From assembly GCA_947493145.1 (NCBI GenBank), contig CANLPZ010000003.1, forward strand, positions 1 to 64,000: 64,000 nt of DNA. Direction: 5' to 3'. Under the pieces are notes generated by a model. That model saw nothing but the letters and a program-made list of their open reading frames with translations. It ran no database searches and was not told where the DNA came from. This DNA is from an uncultured Paracoccaceae bacterium. GTDB lineage: Bacteria; Pseudomonadota; Alphaproteobacteria; Rhodobacterales; Rhodobacteraceae. Below are positions 48,890 to 58,291 of the stretch, piece by piece; position 1 is the first letter of the stretch; each line of letters starts with the position of its first letter. The position numbers were made by a program, and so were the translations under genes.

Positions 48890-49479
48890 CGTCAATTTGT
48901 ATTTTTGGTGCTGGCGGTCACGGAAAAGTTGTTGCCGAAACAGCTCAAACTTGCGGCTTTTCCGACATACATTTTCTAGATGATAACCTTGCGAAAGGTC
49001 ATATGGTTGGTGTTTGGAAAGTTGTCGGGCAAAGCGATAAAATTACCGAAACGACGTTTTGTGCCATCGGAGATAATTCCATAAGAGAAGAGTTTTTCAG
49101 CGCTCGAAAAATTTCGAATGCCCCCATTTTAGTCTCCCGCTTTGCCAATGTGTCCCAATACAGTTCGATAGCGCAAGGGACGTTAGTTGTCGCCGGATCA
49201 ACTATCAATATTGGGGCTCAAATTGGATCAGGGACCATAGTGAACACAAACAGCTCAATCGATCACGATTGTATAATTGGAGATTTTTGCCATATATCTC
49301 CTGGTGCCAATCTTGCTGGAAATGTCGAAGTTGGCGACGGAACTTGGATCGGGCTTGGAGCAAAAATTTTGCCAGGCGTAAAGATCGGAAAAAACGTGAT
49401 CGTTGGTGCCGGTGCAACAGTTATATCCGATGTGATTTCTGATACAAAAGTTGTAGGCATTCCCGCAAAGGAAATTTGA
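48886..49479 (+). CDS. pglD: PglD-like UDP-4-amino-sugar N-acetyltransferase
   Basis: This 197-residue protein has an N-terminal Rossmann-like part (SICIFGAGGHGKVVAETAQTCGF) and a left-handed beta-helix with hexapeptides (IGAQIGSGTIVNTNSSIDHD, ISPGANLAGNVEVGDGTWIG). The catalytic histidine region is NSSIDHDC. PglD acetylates the C4 amine of UDP-4-amino-4,6-dideoxy-GlcNAc to give UDP-diacetamidobacillosamine. The adjacent PglC- and PglE-like genes support the pathway. It overlaps pglC by four bases. Confidence 0.9.
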   Translation: MTSICIFGAGGHGKVVAETAQTCGFSDIHFLDDNLAKGHMVGVWKVVGQSDKITETTFCAIGDNSIREEFFSARKISNAPILVSRFANVSQYSSIAQGTLVVAGSTINIGAQIGSGTIVNTNSSIDHDCIIGDFCHISPGANLAGNVEVGDGTWIGLGAKILPGVKIGKNVIVGAGATVISDVISDTKVVGIPAKEI

Positions 49480-49480
49480 A

Positions 49481-50695
49481 ATGTTAAACGGCGTATATGC
49501 TCCTTGGCCCAGTTTTTCGAAAGACGAAGCGGATAAAGTTTCCGAAATTCTATTGTCAAACAAGGTCAACTATTGGACCGGGTCCGAAGGAAAAGCGTTT
49601 GAGAAAGAATTTGCGGCTTGGGCGGGTACAGAATACGCGATCGCCGTCGCAAATGGAACCGTTGCTATCGATTTGGCGCTCCAAGGCCTAGGTATCGGAC
49701 GCGCATACGGCGGGAGCGACGATGACGAAGTGATCGTTACACCTCGAACCTTTTTGGCTTCTGTTTCTGCTGTAGTTAACGCTGGTGCAAAGCCCGTTTT
49801 TGCTGATGTCGAGCTAGACAATGGCAACCTTTCAGCTGCAACGATTGAAAAACATATTTCATCAAAGACAAAAGCGGCAATCGTTGTTCATTTAGCGGGT
49901 ATTCCTGCTGATATGGATCCAATAATGGAATTGGCGAACCAACATCGTTTTTTTGTCATTGAGGACTGTGCCCAAGCCCATGGCGCATCCTATAAAGGGC
50001 GCCCTGTCGGAAGCATTGGCCACGTAGGGGCTTGGTCCTTCTGTCAGGACAAAATCATGACCACTGGTGGTGAAGGCGGCGCAGTAACAACAAACAATCC
50101 CTCTTTGTGGAACCGAATGTGGTCATTTAAAGACCATGGAAAAAGTTGGTCAGCCGTTTTTGAACAGCAACATCCACCTGGCTTTCGGTGGCTCCACGAA
50201 AGTTTTGGAACGAACTGGCGGATGACTGAGATCCAATCCGCTATTGGGCGACACCAATTAGGTTTAATAAAAACTTGGCAAAAAAAACGAGAAGAAAATG
50301 CAAAGAGGATTATCTCAGCATTTGAAATTTTTGCACTAAATGGCGCAATCCGTATTCCTAAGTGCTATTTCTTAACAGAAGATGACCAGAAAAATGCTTG
50401 GTATAAACTGTACTTGTACGTTGATGAACAGAAACTCAAAACAGGCTGGAGCAGAGACCGCATAGCCGAAGAAATTTCGCAAAGAAACGCGATTTGTATG
50501 CAAGGATCTTGTTCCGAAGTATACTTGGAGAAAGCTTTCGAAAAGGAAAATTTGCAGCCGTCAGAGCGACTTAAAAATGCGGAACAACTCGGGCGAACAA
50601 GCTTAATGTTTTTAGTACATCCAACAATGACAAAGGACGATATTGATCGTACAATTGACGCTATCAAAACTGTGATGACATCAGCAACAGAATAA
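49481..50695 (+). CDS. pglE: DegT/DnrJ/EryC1 aminotransferase, PglE-like
   Basis: This 404-residue PLP enzyme has VANGTVAIDLALQGLGIG, IEDCAQAHGASYKGRPVGSI, and WSFCQDKIMTTGGEGGAVTT with the Schiff-base lysine. It converts the UDP-4-keto-6-deoxy sugar made by the PglF/WbpM-type dehydratase to the 4-amino sugar used by the PglD homologue one gene upstream. It starts one base after the pglD stop. It is slightly longer than PglE proteins (about 386 residues). Other 4-keto-hexose aminotransferases are possible, but the context favours the bacillosamine route. Confidence 0.87.
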   Translation: MLNGVYAPWPSFSKDEADKVSEILLSNKVNYWTGSEGKAFEKEFAAWAGTEYAIAVANGTVAIDLALQGLGIGRAYGGSDDDEVIVTPRTFLASVSAVVNAGAKPVFADVELDNGNLSAATIEKHISSKTKAAIVVHLAGIPADMDPIMELANQHRFFVIEDCAQAHGASYKGRPVGSIGHVGAWSFCQDKIMTTGGEGGAVTTNNPSLWNRMWSFKDHGKSWSAVFEQQHPPGFRWLHESFGTNWRMTEIQSAIGRHQLGLIKTWQKKREENAKRIISAFEIFALNGAIRIPKCYFLTEDDQKNAWYKLYLYVDEQKLKTGWSRDRIAEEISQRNAICMQGSCSEVYLEKAFEKENLQPSERLKNAEQLGRTSLMFLVHPTMTKDDIDRTIDAIKTVMTSATE

Positions 50696-50749
50696 GCCTT
50701 TGCGCTCATTTAGAAAAGCCCTATACACAGCCAAAAATTTGGAATTCTA

Positions 50750-52864
50750 ATGACCAATTCAACAGATAATTCACTGTCTTCTGATCTCAACTTACAGGTT
50801 GAAGCTAATGAAATTGACTTGGTTTCACTTGCTAAAGCTTTTTGGCGGGGAAAGTTGTGGATCTTGCTATTCGCAGCAATTTTTGTCGCTTTAGGTGGTT
50901 ACTATGTCTACAAAGTTGCCACCCCGCTATACACCTCCACGATTTCATTGGTCGTTACTTCAAATCAAAACTCAGTTATTGATTTTGATTCCGTTGTCTC
51001 AGGAGTTGGCCAAGACCAATCATCCATTAATACTGAATTAGAAGTCGTCAAATCACGAGATCTGGTTGGAAAACTCGTGGACGAACTCGACTTACTTGAT
51101 GATCCAGAATTTAACGGCTTCTTGAGAAACCCTCCGGTTTTTTCAATTGCAAACCTTTTAGCCACCATCAACCCAAAGCCCAAAACACTACCTAGTGACT
51201 TCGTCCAGCGCGAAGCAGCTATTAACTCTGTGTTGTCAAAAATATCTGCGAGAGCTGAAGCAAAAAGTCTCGTTTTTAAGATATCGGCTACCACGCATAG
51301 CGCAGAAAAATCAGCGTTAATTCTAAATAAATTAGCAGATCTTTATATAAAAGAGCAGATCCTGGTAAAGTTTGAGGGTACTGAAAACGCCACTCAATGG
51401 CTTTCGGAAAGAGTAAGTGAACTCAAATTTGATCTTGAAAACTCTGAAAAACTTATCAAAGGGTTTTCAAGTTCGAACGAACTAGTTTCTCCCGAAACAT
51501 TGGCATCCGCGAACCGACAAATTAACGACTTGCGCGAACGCTCCTCAGGCTTATCAAACAAGCTAGATGAATTGAAAATCATCGTGGCTGCTAAAAACTC
51601 TGCGTGGGAGAAGAGAAATATCGAGCAAATCCGGCTTTTGTCTAACGACTCAATATTAAACCAGATATTAGACACTTCTTCGCTTGATGACCCAAAGGTA
51701 AATGAACGTTTCCAATTCCTTATCGAAAAAGATAGGGAAGAAATCGAAAAAATTAGCGCCCAGAGTTTTTCAATAAATGAAGCATTGGTCGTGCTTCAAA
51801 AGCAAACAGATTCGCACTCGGAAAAATTGGTCGAGCTTGAGCAATTACAACGTGAAACGGAAGCAAATCGTTTGATTTACGAGTATTTTTTGGGCCGACT
51901 GAAAGAAGCGAGTGTTCAAAAAGGAATTCAACAAGCAGATACACGTGTCCTTTCGAAAGCCGTGCCGAAGTACGCTCCCTCCTCGCCTAAAAAACCTATC
52001 ATACTTGCATTTTGTTTCATTTTAGGAAGCTTAGTTGGCGCTGGACTCATTCTTTTTCGAGAGCAACAAGATAATAAAATCCGAACCTCTGTAGATTTGG
52101 AAAAACTGACAAACATCCCAGTGATAGGCCAAATACCGGTTGTCCCTGCAAAAAAACGCTCATCTGTAATCGAGTACTTAGTAAACAAGCCAAATTCGGC
52201 AGCAGCAGAAGCTATTCGAAACCTGAGAACCTCTGTGCTACTCTCGAATATAGACAGCCCGCCACGAGTAATTATGTCTACTTCTTCATTACCAGGAGAG
52301 GGAAAAACGACTCAATCACTTGCGCTCGCACAAAACTTCTCAGGACTTGGCCAAAAAGTGCTCTTGATCGAAGGCGATATCCGAAGACGCGTGTTTTCAC
52401 AGTATTTCGATATAAAAGACAAAAAGGGCTTACTAGCAGTCCTCTCAGGGAAAGAAAAACTATCAGATGCCGTAGAGTATGTAGAAACACTTGGAGCAGA
52501 TGTTTTAATCGGTACAAAATCAAATTCAAACGCAGCAGATGTTTTTAGTTCGAAAGCATTCAAAACACTTCTGGACACGGCACGTAAAGAATACGACATT
52601 GTCATTATTGATACGCCACCAGTATTAATTGTCCCTGATGCACGCGTCATAGGCCAATCTGTAGATGCTATTATATATACAGTAAAATGGAATATGACGA
52701 CTAAAACCCAAGTACGTGAGGGTATCAAAATGTTCGCTCAGGTAAAACTCAAAGTCTCGGGCCTAGTATTAGGGCAAATTGACGTCAAGGGTATGAAAAA
52801 ATACGGTTATGGCGGTGAATACGGCGCATATGGTTCTTATGGTGAAAAATACTATCACAATTAG
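50750..52864 (+). CDS. wzc: Wzc/ExoP-type polysaccharide co-polymerase and BY-type tyrosine kinase
   Basis: In this 704-residue protein the N-terminal Wzz domain begins after a helix near residue 40 (LWILLFAAIFVALGGYYVYK). A long coiled-coil periplasmic region spans roughly 100-400, and a second helix near 415 (ILAFCFILGSLVGAGLILF) follows a proline-rich SPKKP. The cytoplasmic kinase has Walker A (SLPGEGKTTQS, about residue 515), Walker A' (LLIEGDIRRR) and Walker B (DIVIIDTPPV). A tyrosine cluster at the end (YGYGGEYGAYGSYGEKYYHN) is the autophosphorylation tail. It controls polymer length and, with Wza encoded at 53664, export. It ends the plus-strand locus. Confidence 0.92.
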   Translation: MTNSTDNSLSSDLNLQVEANEIDLVSLAKAFWRGKLWILLFAAIFVALGGYYVYKVATPLYTSTISLVVTSNQNSVIDFDSVVSGVGQDQSSINTELEVVKSRDLVGKLVDELDLLDDPEFNGFLRNPPVFSIANLLATINPKPKTLPSDFVQREAAINSVLSKISARAEAKSLVFKISATTHSAEKSALILNKLADLYIKEQILVKFEGTENATQWLSERVSELKFDLENSEKLIKGFSSSNELVSPETLASANRQINDLRERSSGLSNKLDELKIIVAAKNSAWEKRNIEQIRLLSNDSILNQILDTSSLDDPKVNERFQFLIEKDREEIEKISAQSFSINEALVVLQKQTDSHSEKLVELEQLQRETEANRLIYEYFLGRLKEASVQKGIQQADTRVLSKAVPKYAPSSPKKPIILAFCFILGSLVGAGLILFREQQDNKIRTSVDLEKLTNIPVIGQIPVVPAKKRSSVIEYLVNKPNSAAAEAIRNLRTSVLLSNIDSPPRVIMSTSSLPGEGKTTQSLALAQNFSGLGQKVLLIEGDIRRRVFSQYFDIKDKKGLLAVLSGKEKLSDAVEYVETLGADVLIGTKSNSNAADVFSSKAFKTLLDTARKEYDIVIIDTPPVLIVPDARVIGQSVDAIIYTVKWNMTTKTQVREGIKMFAQVKLKVSGLVLGQIDVKGMKKYGYGGEYGAYGSYGEKYYHN

Positions 52865-52876
52865 TAAAGTTGCGAT

Positions 52877-53662
52877 CTAAAAGAACGAAACTTTTCTTTT
52901 TTGTACCGCTGCCACTGTCAAACTGTCCGTCTTATAAGCGCCTGTATCGGTTGCGATCCGGCCTGAGTGCGACATGGGGTGCGGGACAATTGTATGGCCA
53001 TGAACCACCCAATTTTCATCGTCACGCGTTTGTTTTTCAAAATCAGGATGCCCCCAGACCATTGTTGACGGTTTTTGTGCTTCAATTGATTTGTTGGGAT
53101 CCAATCCAGCGTGCACACATACGACATTTCCCGAGCGCCAGATTTTAGGCATCTCACGCAGCCATATCTGTTTTTCAGGACCAAGGGCTGTTTCTAAATC
53201 CATACTCATTTCGACTAAATCTTCGAGATCGGATTTTTCTGTAACCCCACCCAACCCGTACGACGCCAAAGTATCTAATCCCCCAAATCGAAGCCAACGA
53301 CGCCCCTTCCCCGCCGGATCATCGATAAAGTCCAACATCATCTGTTCATGGTTGCCAAAAATACAAATGCATTTGTCAGGGTTCGATAGACAGCGTTCAT
53401 ACAACAAGTCTAATACTTGTGCTGATTTTGGACCGCGGTCCACATAATCGCCGATAAGAACGACAATTGCCTCAGACATAACTGGGTTTTCATTTTGATG
53501 CTGCTCAATAAGATCCAGTTTCTCAACTAACGCATCCAAACAGCCATGGATATCGCCGACCACGTAAAAAGGTTCGTCAGGGTCTATTACCGCTGAGAAA
53601 GGTAGCTCCGGCAAAACGGTCGGGATTCTGCGAAATGACGATAGCAGCCGACGAAACACCAT
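52877..53662 (-). CDS. PPP-family serine/threonine metallophosphatase
   Basis: This 261-residue protein starts at ATG 53662, one base after the wza stop; an upstream start at 53689 overlaps wza. The three PPP metal motifs are present: GDIHG, GDYVDRG and GNHE, plus VVHGHT near the C-terminus. PPP enzymes dephosphorylate proteins or dinucleotides. Group-4 capsule loci usually carry a low-molecular-weight tyrosine phosphatase (Wzb/Etp) in this position, so this enzyme may act on the Wzc kinase or replace that function. It is the last gene of the wza transcript and converges with wzc. Confidence 0.82.
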   Translation of the reverse strand: MVFRRLLSSFRRIPTVLPELPFSAVIDPDEPFYVVGDIHGCLDALVEKLDLIEQHQNENPVMSEAIVVLIGDYVDRGPKSAQVLDLLYERCLSNPDKCICIFGNHEQMMLDFIDDPAGKGRRWLRFGGLDTLASYGLGGVTEKSDLEDLVEMSMDLETALGPEKQIWLREMPKIWRSGNVVCVHAGLDPNKSIEAQKPSTMVWGHPDFEKQTRDDENWVVHGHTIVPHPMSHSGRIATDTGAYKTDSLTVAAVQKRKVSFF

Positions 53663-53663
53663 A

Positions 53664-55013
53664 TTAGTTACTCGCGACGCCCAACCCAAAAGTCAATAAA
53701 GCGGGTACCATCAATGCGACCGCACGGTTCCATTGTGTAACCGGTTGTTGCGCCACAAAGACGACATCGTTAGGTCTAAGTTCAAATTTGGTCGCCAAAA
53801 TCATATTGCTGGCCTTACTCACGTCTAAGTGCCAAGCAGTTACCGCACCAAATTCCGATGGGTGCGTCGATCCACGCATAACATAAAGCTGTGCAGGGTT
53901 TCCTGTTTCGCTTGTCATTCCACCATTTTCAAACAGCGCATCCGCCAATGTCGCATCGCGCCCAAAGGGCATTACAAAACGCCCAGGCGTTCCGACTTCA
54001 CCGGTCAAATAAACATAGTCGCGATCAACCGCATCAAGCTGGAGCCGAGATTGGAAATTGGACCGTGCTTCGGTCAATGCCGCGCGGCGCAAGGAAACTT
54101 CGGATTGCAGTTCGTTCAACGCTTGTTGACGCGCTTGCGCTTTGAAATTCGCCAATGTGATTTGTTCGGCGAAATACGCCTGTGCCTGATCGAACTCAAA
54201 TTCCGTATCTACGAATACGCTATCACCCGCGGCAAGTTGCGTGCGTTGCAGCTCTGGACGGCTTAGATATTCTTCAGCTGGAATTTGGTACAACGCACCG
54301 TCACGGTAAATACGGATTGTGGTGAACTGCAAGTCAGACGACGTGATACCGCCTGATCCAGTGATCGCTTCATCCAAATACAGTGGTGTCAGCGCGATCG
54401 ACGCAACGCGCGGGTTACGAACGGCCCCGCCAATCGACACACGTTGCGAATTGAACTCCGCGATTTCAAGGCTAAAGGAAGGATCAATTTGATTCGCAAC
54501 GAGCTGCTGGAACAAAACACCTTCGGCCTGTTCCAATGTCAAACCCGCAAGATTGATGCGTCCCACGTCGGGTATTGCAATCGCACCATCATCTTGGACC
54601 GTGTAACCAGATCGGCGGTTTTGCGCAGCAAGCAGACCGCTGAGCTCCTCAACCGTGCTACCGGCCGATTTTGTGGCAAGGACCAAAACATCCCCGATGC
54701 CAATTTCGTACGTTTCTTGCCGAACCGCTGGCGGAACACGCAACGCAACGGCTGTTGGCTGTGGGCGCGAGGAAAAGCTTGGCTCAGGAACAGCACCTGC
54801 TCCTCGCAACTGACCCGCACCGCCTGCGTTTTGGAAAAACACAGCGGGCAATGTCTTTGGGTGATAATGCGAACGGTTGGCAATCAAAACAGATTCCGCA
54901 GTCAACGAACGGACCCGAACATTTGGATCATTCGTATCAACAGCTGGCGAAATATAAGCCGCACCACAAGCCGAAAGCAACGCGATGCTCAACCCAGCCA
55001 AAATCTGTTTCAT
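53664..55013 (-). CDS. wza: Wza-type polysaccharide export lipoprotein
   Basis: This 449-residue protein starts at ATG 55013 (GGGGG upstream). A lipoprotein signal ends in LLSAC, with acylated Cys16. The Poly_export domain (YEIGIGDVLVLATKSAG, GYTVQDDGAIAIPDVGRI, AGLTLEQAEGVL) is followed by SLBB domains (VSIGGAVRNPRV, VYLTGEVGTPGRFVMPF). A C-terminal hydrophobic helix (ALMVPALLTFGLGVAS) would insert in the outer membrane. It forms the export channel for the polysaccharide made by the 31084-52864 genes. It lies between the phosphatase and the small GfcA-like gene, separated from the latter by a terminator. Confidence 0.92.
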   Translation of the reverse strand: MKQILAGLSIALLSACGAAYISPAVDTNDPNVRVRSLTAESVLIANRSHYHPKTLPAVFFQNAGGAGQLRGAGAVPEPSFSSRPQPTAVALRVPPAVRQETYEIGIGDVLVLATKSAGSTVEELSGLLAAQNRRSGYTVQDDGAIAIPDVGRINLAGLTLEQAEGVLFQQLVANQIDPSFSLEIAEFNSQRVSIGGAVRNPRVASIALTPLYLDEAITGSGGITSSDLQFTTIRIYRDGALYQIPAEEYLSRPELQRTQLAAGDSVFVDTEFEFDQAQAYFAEQITLANFKAQARQQALNELQSEVSLRRAALTEARSNFQSRLQLDAVDRDYVYLTGEVGTPGRFVMPFGRDATLADALFENGGMTSETGNPAQLYVMRGSTHPSEFGAVTAWHLDVSKASNMILATKFELRPNDVVFVAQQPVTQWNRAVALMVPALLTFGLGVASN

Positions 55014-55101
55014 GATAAAACCCCCGCGGTATTCGTTACCGTTCTTTATCAAATTGTGGCCCAACTCAACAATCCTGAAATGTATGATTGAGCCATAAAA
55101 A

Positions 55102-55129
55102 AAGAGCGGATGTAAAATCATCCGCTCTT
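55102..55129 (-). terminator. Rho-independent terminator of the yjbH-yjbF-small gene unit
   Basis: A perfect 11-bp stem (AAGAGCGGATG 55102-55112, CATCCGCTCTT 55119-55129) with a 6-nt loop is followed on the minus strand by a seven-T run. It lies 24 bases past the stop of the 72-residue gene and upstream of wza, so wza probably has its own promoter or relies on readthrough. Confidence 0.92.
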
Positions 55130-55152
55130 CTTACGAGATAGTCTTTTAAAGC

Positions 55153-55371
55153 TTAGGTGTCGTCTGAAGACTGGTCACAAACCAGAACACAAACCAAAAC
55201 CAAAGCACCACCGATCATCAGCCATTTACCTGCAGCACCGATAGAACCTGTAGGATCTGTAGTGATGATGATTGGCTCTTGCTCTTCGATGCCAGAACCC
55301 AACTGGCCAGCGGTTGCAGTTGTCGCTAGTGCGAGTGACGCTGCCAATGCTAAAGAAACGATACGTTTCAT
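55153..55371 (-). CDS. Small exported protein with one transmembrane helix (GfcA/YjbE-like position)
   Basis: This 72-residue protein starts at ATG 55371 with GGAG eight bases upstream. It has a signal peptide (MKRIVSLALAASLALATTAT, cleavage near TAG), a short threonine- and acid-rich mature part (EEQEPIIITTDPTGS), and a hydrophobic helix with two cysteines (WLMIGGALVLVCVLVC). It ends in DQSSDDT. The E. coli gfc and yjb operons start with an equally small, Thr-rich exported protein (GfcA/YjbE) next to the YjbF and YjbH genes. That parallel is by position and size only; sequence similarity is not clear. Confidence 0.7.
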   Translation of the reverse strand: MKRIVSLALAASLALATTATAGQLGSGIEEQEPIIITTDPTGSIGAAGKWLMIGGALVLVCVLVCDQSSDDT

Positions 55372-55476
55372 AATATTAACTCCAAAATACTTGTGCATGC
55401 AGGAGCTTTCTAACGAAGCTGGTTTTGAATAAAAAGGGAAAATTTTGAAAAACACCTCAAACTGAGGGAATCCCGC

Positions 55477-56106
55477 CTAGCGAGTAAGGAGTTCCACCTG
55501 AATCGTGCCATTTTCGTCACCAATCCATTGTTTCGCGCGCCAAACTTGACCCGAATTTGACACCCAATATTGGTTTTCAATCTGCAAATTCGTGGAAAAA
55601 CAGGTCTCTAGGATCGAATCATCCTTTGATTCGTACTCACATTTGAAACTTCTCGAATACTCTTGATCTTCTCCATCAAGATAGGACTGAACTCGCGTTG
55701 CGGTTATTGAAACATTGCGATTGGTGATCCGGTCAATCGGCTCTTCAACATCTGACGACATCAGGTCAAATCCCAAACCCCGTGTTTCAATAATGACGCC
55801 ATGTTTTGTCGTAATTGAAATACCATCAGTTCCAATCCACGTCACATAGGGTCCATATTCATATGACGGAACCATAGTGACGGCTGCGTTACGATCAAAA
55901 ACTTCAACCAACAGCAAATCGTTTTTTAACTTTGCCACGGCCTCTGGCGTAGCAGCGGCACGGAATTGTTCGGCGGTGATACTCTTTTCCGGTTCCGCCT
56001 GTTTACCAAGCCCCGAAACCAAGGACTTACCAGCATTCAAAATGGGCTGATCCGCATTCCCGCACGCCGCGAGTGCAAAACAAAATCCTACGACTAACTT
56101 TCTCAT
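55477..56106 (-). CDS. yjbF: YjbF/GfcB-family lipoprotein
   Basis: This 209-residue protein starts at ATG 56106, which overlaps the yjbH stop. The lipobox LAAC places the acylated cysteine at residue 15. The mature part shows the YjbF/GfcB pattern (LLLVEVFDRNAAVTMVP, VTWIGTDGISITTKHGVIIETRGLGFDLM, given in part). YjbF proteins are outer-membrane-associated lipoproteins of exopolysaccharide or group-4 capsule operons. The usual partner GfcC/YjbG is not present here. Confidence 0.85.
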   Translation of the reverse strand: MRKLVVGFCFALAACGNADQPILNAGKSLVSGLGKQAEPEKSITAEQFRAAATPEAVAKLKNDLLLVEVFDRNAAVTMVPSYEYGPYVTWIGTDGISITTKHGVIIETRGLGFDLMSSDVEEPIDRITNRNVSITATRVQSYLDGEDQEYSRSFKCEYESKDDSILETCFSTNLQIENQYWVSNSGQVWRAKQWIGDENGTIQVELLTR

Positions 56107-58208
56107 CTCCAGAACCTCCCCCAAGATTTCTTCAACTGAGGTTCATGATAATCGCGAACACCTTCGTACAAACGCCCATCAATATTCAGACGCGCCCCAC
56201 CGTCACGCAACAATGGTTGGATCACTGTTGAATAGTCCTTCGCCGATGGCTGCCCCATGATTGTCGACAATGGAACAGTGAAACGGATACCTTTATCGAA
56301 TGATCCTTCGCCAAAATCGTCAAATGAAACATCGGTAAAGGTCGCATAGGCCCCGACCTTCCAACCATTTCCAAACTCACGATCCAATGCGATCGTCGCA
56401 CCATAATCACCGGCAAGGTAGCGCCCCACATCCAATTGGCTGTGGAACCCGTTGCCCATGTCCCAATATCCCGACACATGTCCTGTTACGACATCGTAGT
56501 CTTGGAACCCAAACAACTGGTCAAAATCGCGCTGTTTAACATAATTAAGTTCGGCTCCGACGGCAAAGCGACTATCGACAGGTTTCCAAAGCAGTTCACC
56601 GGATACACCGCCGTACATGCTTTCAAGATACCCGACAGTCACGCGTCCATATAAATCGCGCCCTGGTTTGAAATAATGCGCCAGCGTCAAATTTGTCAGC
56701 GCTGTGGTGCCTTCGCGTGCATATATATTGGCGTCGCTTCGAACACGTTGAATGACAGAATTCGACGGCTTTGGGGAATCGCCCAAATTCCCGAACGCTT
56801 TTTGGCGGACTGCACCCTTTAACTGCCAACCTGGTGCAAAATCGTACTGCGCATTGAATTCCAATCCGACATCCAGTCGAACAGGGCTATCTGGATCGAA
56901 TAACGACGCACTCGCATAGGGGCCAAAGCTCCACGTCAGTTTTGGGTAAAGGTCGTCGTTAACACTTTCACGCGGCGCAAGCTTCGGCGCATCTTCGACA
57001 TCTGCACGGACGAAAGATCGCCACGCCGCATCAGGCTGATGATTCAATTCCTCTAGGTCACTACGCTGGATCGTAACTTTTGACGCTCCAACACCATTTA
57101 CAACCGGAATTATTTCGAAGGTTTCGACAGCGGCCGGCATCACGACCGACATCACCCGTGCCGTGCGCCCAATGGCTTCGGGATTGGCATCAAACTTTGT
57201 GTTTCGAATACGAACCTGTGCCGATGTCGCGTCAAATGAAACGGCTTCGACAACGATCCCGTCATTCCCCAATACGGCATTTAACTTCGGTTGTATCAAT
57301 GCTGTCTCGCGCGGGTTATCAACCCAACCCAGATCGCGCCCCGTTGTTTCACGCACAGCAACCGGAATCGGCGCCGGATGCGCCCCCCCGTTTACAGCCG
57401 ATTGCTTTGGATTAATGACGAAATTCACCGCAGCGCCAATTTCAGATCCGTACAGGTAATATGCCTGCGCATGGACACCTTGCGTGATTTGATAATCAAC
57501 CCCAAAATTTAACGGGGACTTGCGCTCAAATAGATTTCGTGCAGGTACTAATTCACGTGTGTACGCATCGGACGAATATTCTGCTTTCAACGTTAACTTA
57601 TCATTCACATCCCACGATAATCCACCAAACAGTGCCGCGTCCCCACGAAACCATTTGCCAGACTCGATTTGCCCGCCCTTACCTGTCGTCCCGACAGGTC
57701 GCTTGAGAAACCCGTCATCAATACGCCCAAGCGGATTTTCAAACCCACCAAAAGATCCAAATCGGCCCCACCCAATCCCGCCAGTGATTTTGACGTCAGG
57801 ATGAACGGTTTTGGTCGCAACCACATATTCGCCCGAATAGATTCCGGTCCCAATAAAGTCTTGCAAGCCAACCGCAACAGCGGGTCGATATTTCCCTTCG
57901 TCCAATATCCGGTATCGAAGATCAAAAGATCTATCAAAAGTCGGCTCGGTATTATTGAAACGAAATTTATCAATCGACGAATACCGAAAACTTCCCGACA
58001 GCCTTGGTAGCATTTGAAACGACAACGTGGTCCTTGTCCCACCTGCAAAATGTGATGTCGAAACGGCCAGTTCCCCATCAGGTGCGTTTTCGGCTGTTGG
58101 CATATCGATCAAACCCGGGGTGCCGTATGCCGAATAACTCGGCCGGTCATCCGCGCTTGCCATTGCAGCAAAGCTGGTTCCGATCAATCCAAATAAAATC
58201 CGCCGCAC
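56103..58208 (-). CDS. yjbH: YjbH/GfcD-family outer-membrane protein
   Basis: This 701-residue protein has a signal peptide (MRRILFGLIGTSFAAMASA) and the YjbH start (YGTPGLIDMPTAENAPDGEL). Long alternating strands indicate one or two beta-barrels. Conserved elements are FGGLSWDVNDKLTLKAEYSS, and a late FAVGAELNYVKQRDFDQLFGF and YDYDVVTGH-type region. YjbH/GfcD proteins are polysaccharide export or secretin-like outer-membrane barrels. It begins a minus-strand unit with yjbF (ATGA overlap) and the 72-residue gene. The 83-base gap behind it separates it from the dehydratase gene. Confidence 0.87.
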   Translation of the reverse strand: MRRILFGLIGTSFAAMASADDRPSYSAYGTPGLIDMPTAENAPDGELAVSTSHFAGGTRTTLSFQMLPRLSGSFRYSSIDKFRFNNTEPTFDRSFDLRYRILDEGKYRPAVAVGLQDFIGTGIYSGEYVVATKTVHPDVKITGGIGWGRFGSFGGFENPLGRIDDGFLKRPVGTTGKGGQIESGKWFRGDAALFGGLSWDVNDKLTLKAEYSSDAYTRELVPARNLFERKSPLNFGVDYQITQGVHAQAYYLYGSEIGAAVNFVINPKQSAVNGGAHPAPIPVAVRETTGRDLGWVDNPRETALIQPKLNAVLGNDGIVVEAVSFDATSAQVRIRNTKFDANPEAIGRTARVMSVVMPAAVETFEIIPVVNGVGASKVTIQRSDLEELNHQPDAAWRSFVRADVEDAPKLAPRESVNDDLYPKLTWSFGPYASASLFDPDSPVRLDVGLEFNAQYDFAPGWQLKGAVRQKAFGNLGDSPKPSNSVIQRVRSDANIYAREGTTALTNLTLAHYFKPGRDLYGRVTVGYLESMYGGVSGELLWKPVDSRFAVGAELNYVKQRDFDQLFGFQDYDVVTGHVSGYWDMGNGFHSQLDVGRYLAGDYGATIALDREFGNGWKVGAYATFTDVSFDDFGEGSFDKGIRFTVPLSTIMGQPSAKDYSTVIQPLLRDGGARLNIDGRLYEGVRDYHEPQLKKSWGRFWR

Positions 58209-58291
58209 GTTAAACCCCCAGCTGCCTTAGGCTCCGTTCTAGGACCAAAACCGACCCAACGAAACCGAAAACAAAATTTCAGTTCAAATTG

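Noticed and set aside
52370..52400. Altered Walker A' (LLIEGDIRR) in Wzc as a defect
   Set aside because: Glu for the first Asp of Walker A' is found in many BY-kinases; the second Asp and Arg are intact.
31084..52864. Insertion sequence remnants explaining the AT-rich locus
   Set aside because: No transposase fragment, terminal inverted repeats or target duplications were seen at the edges.
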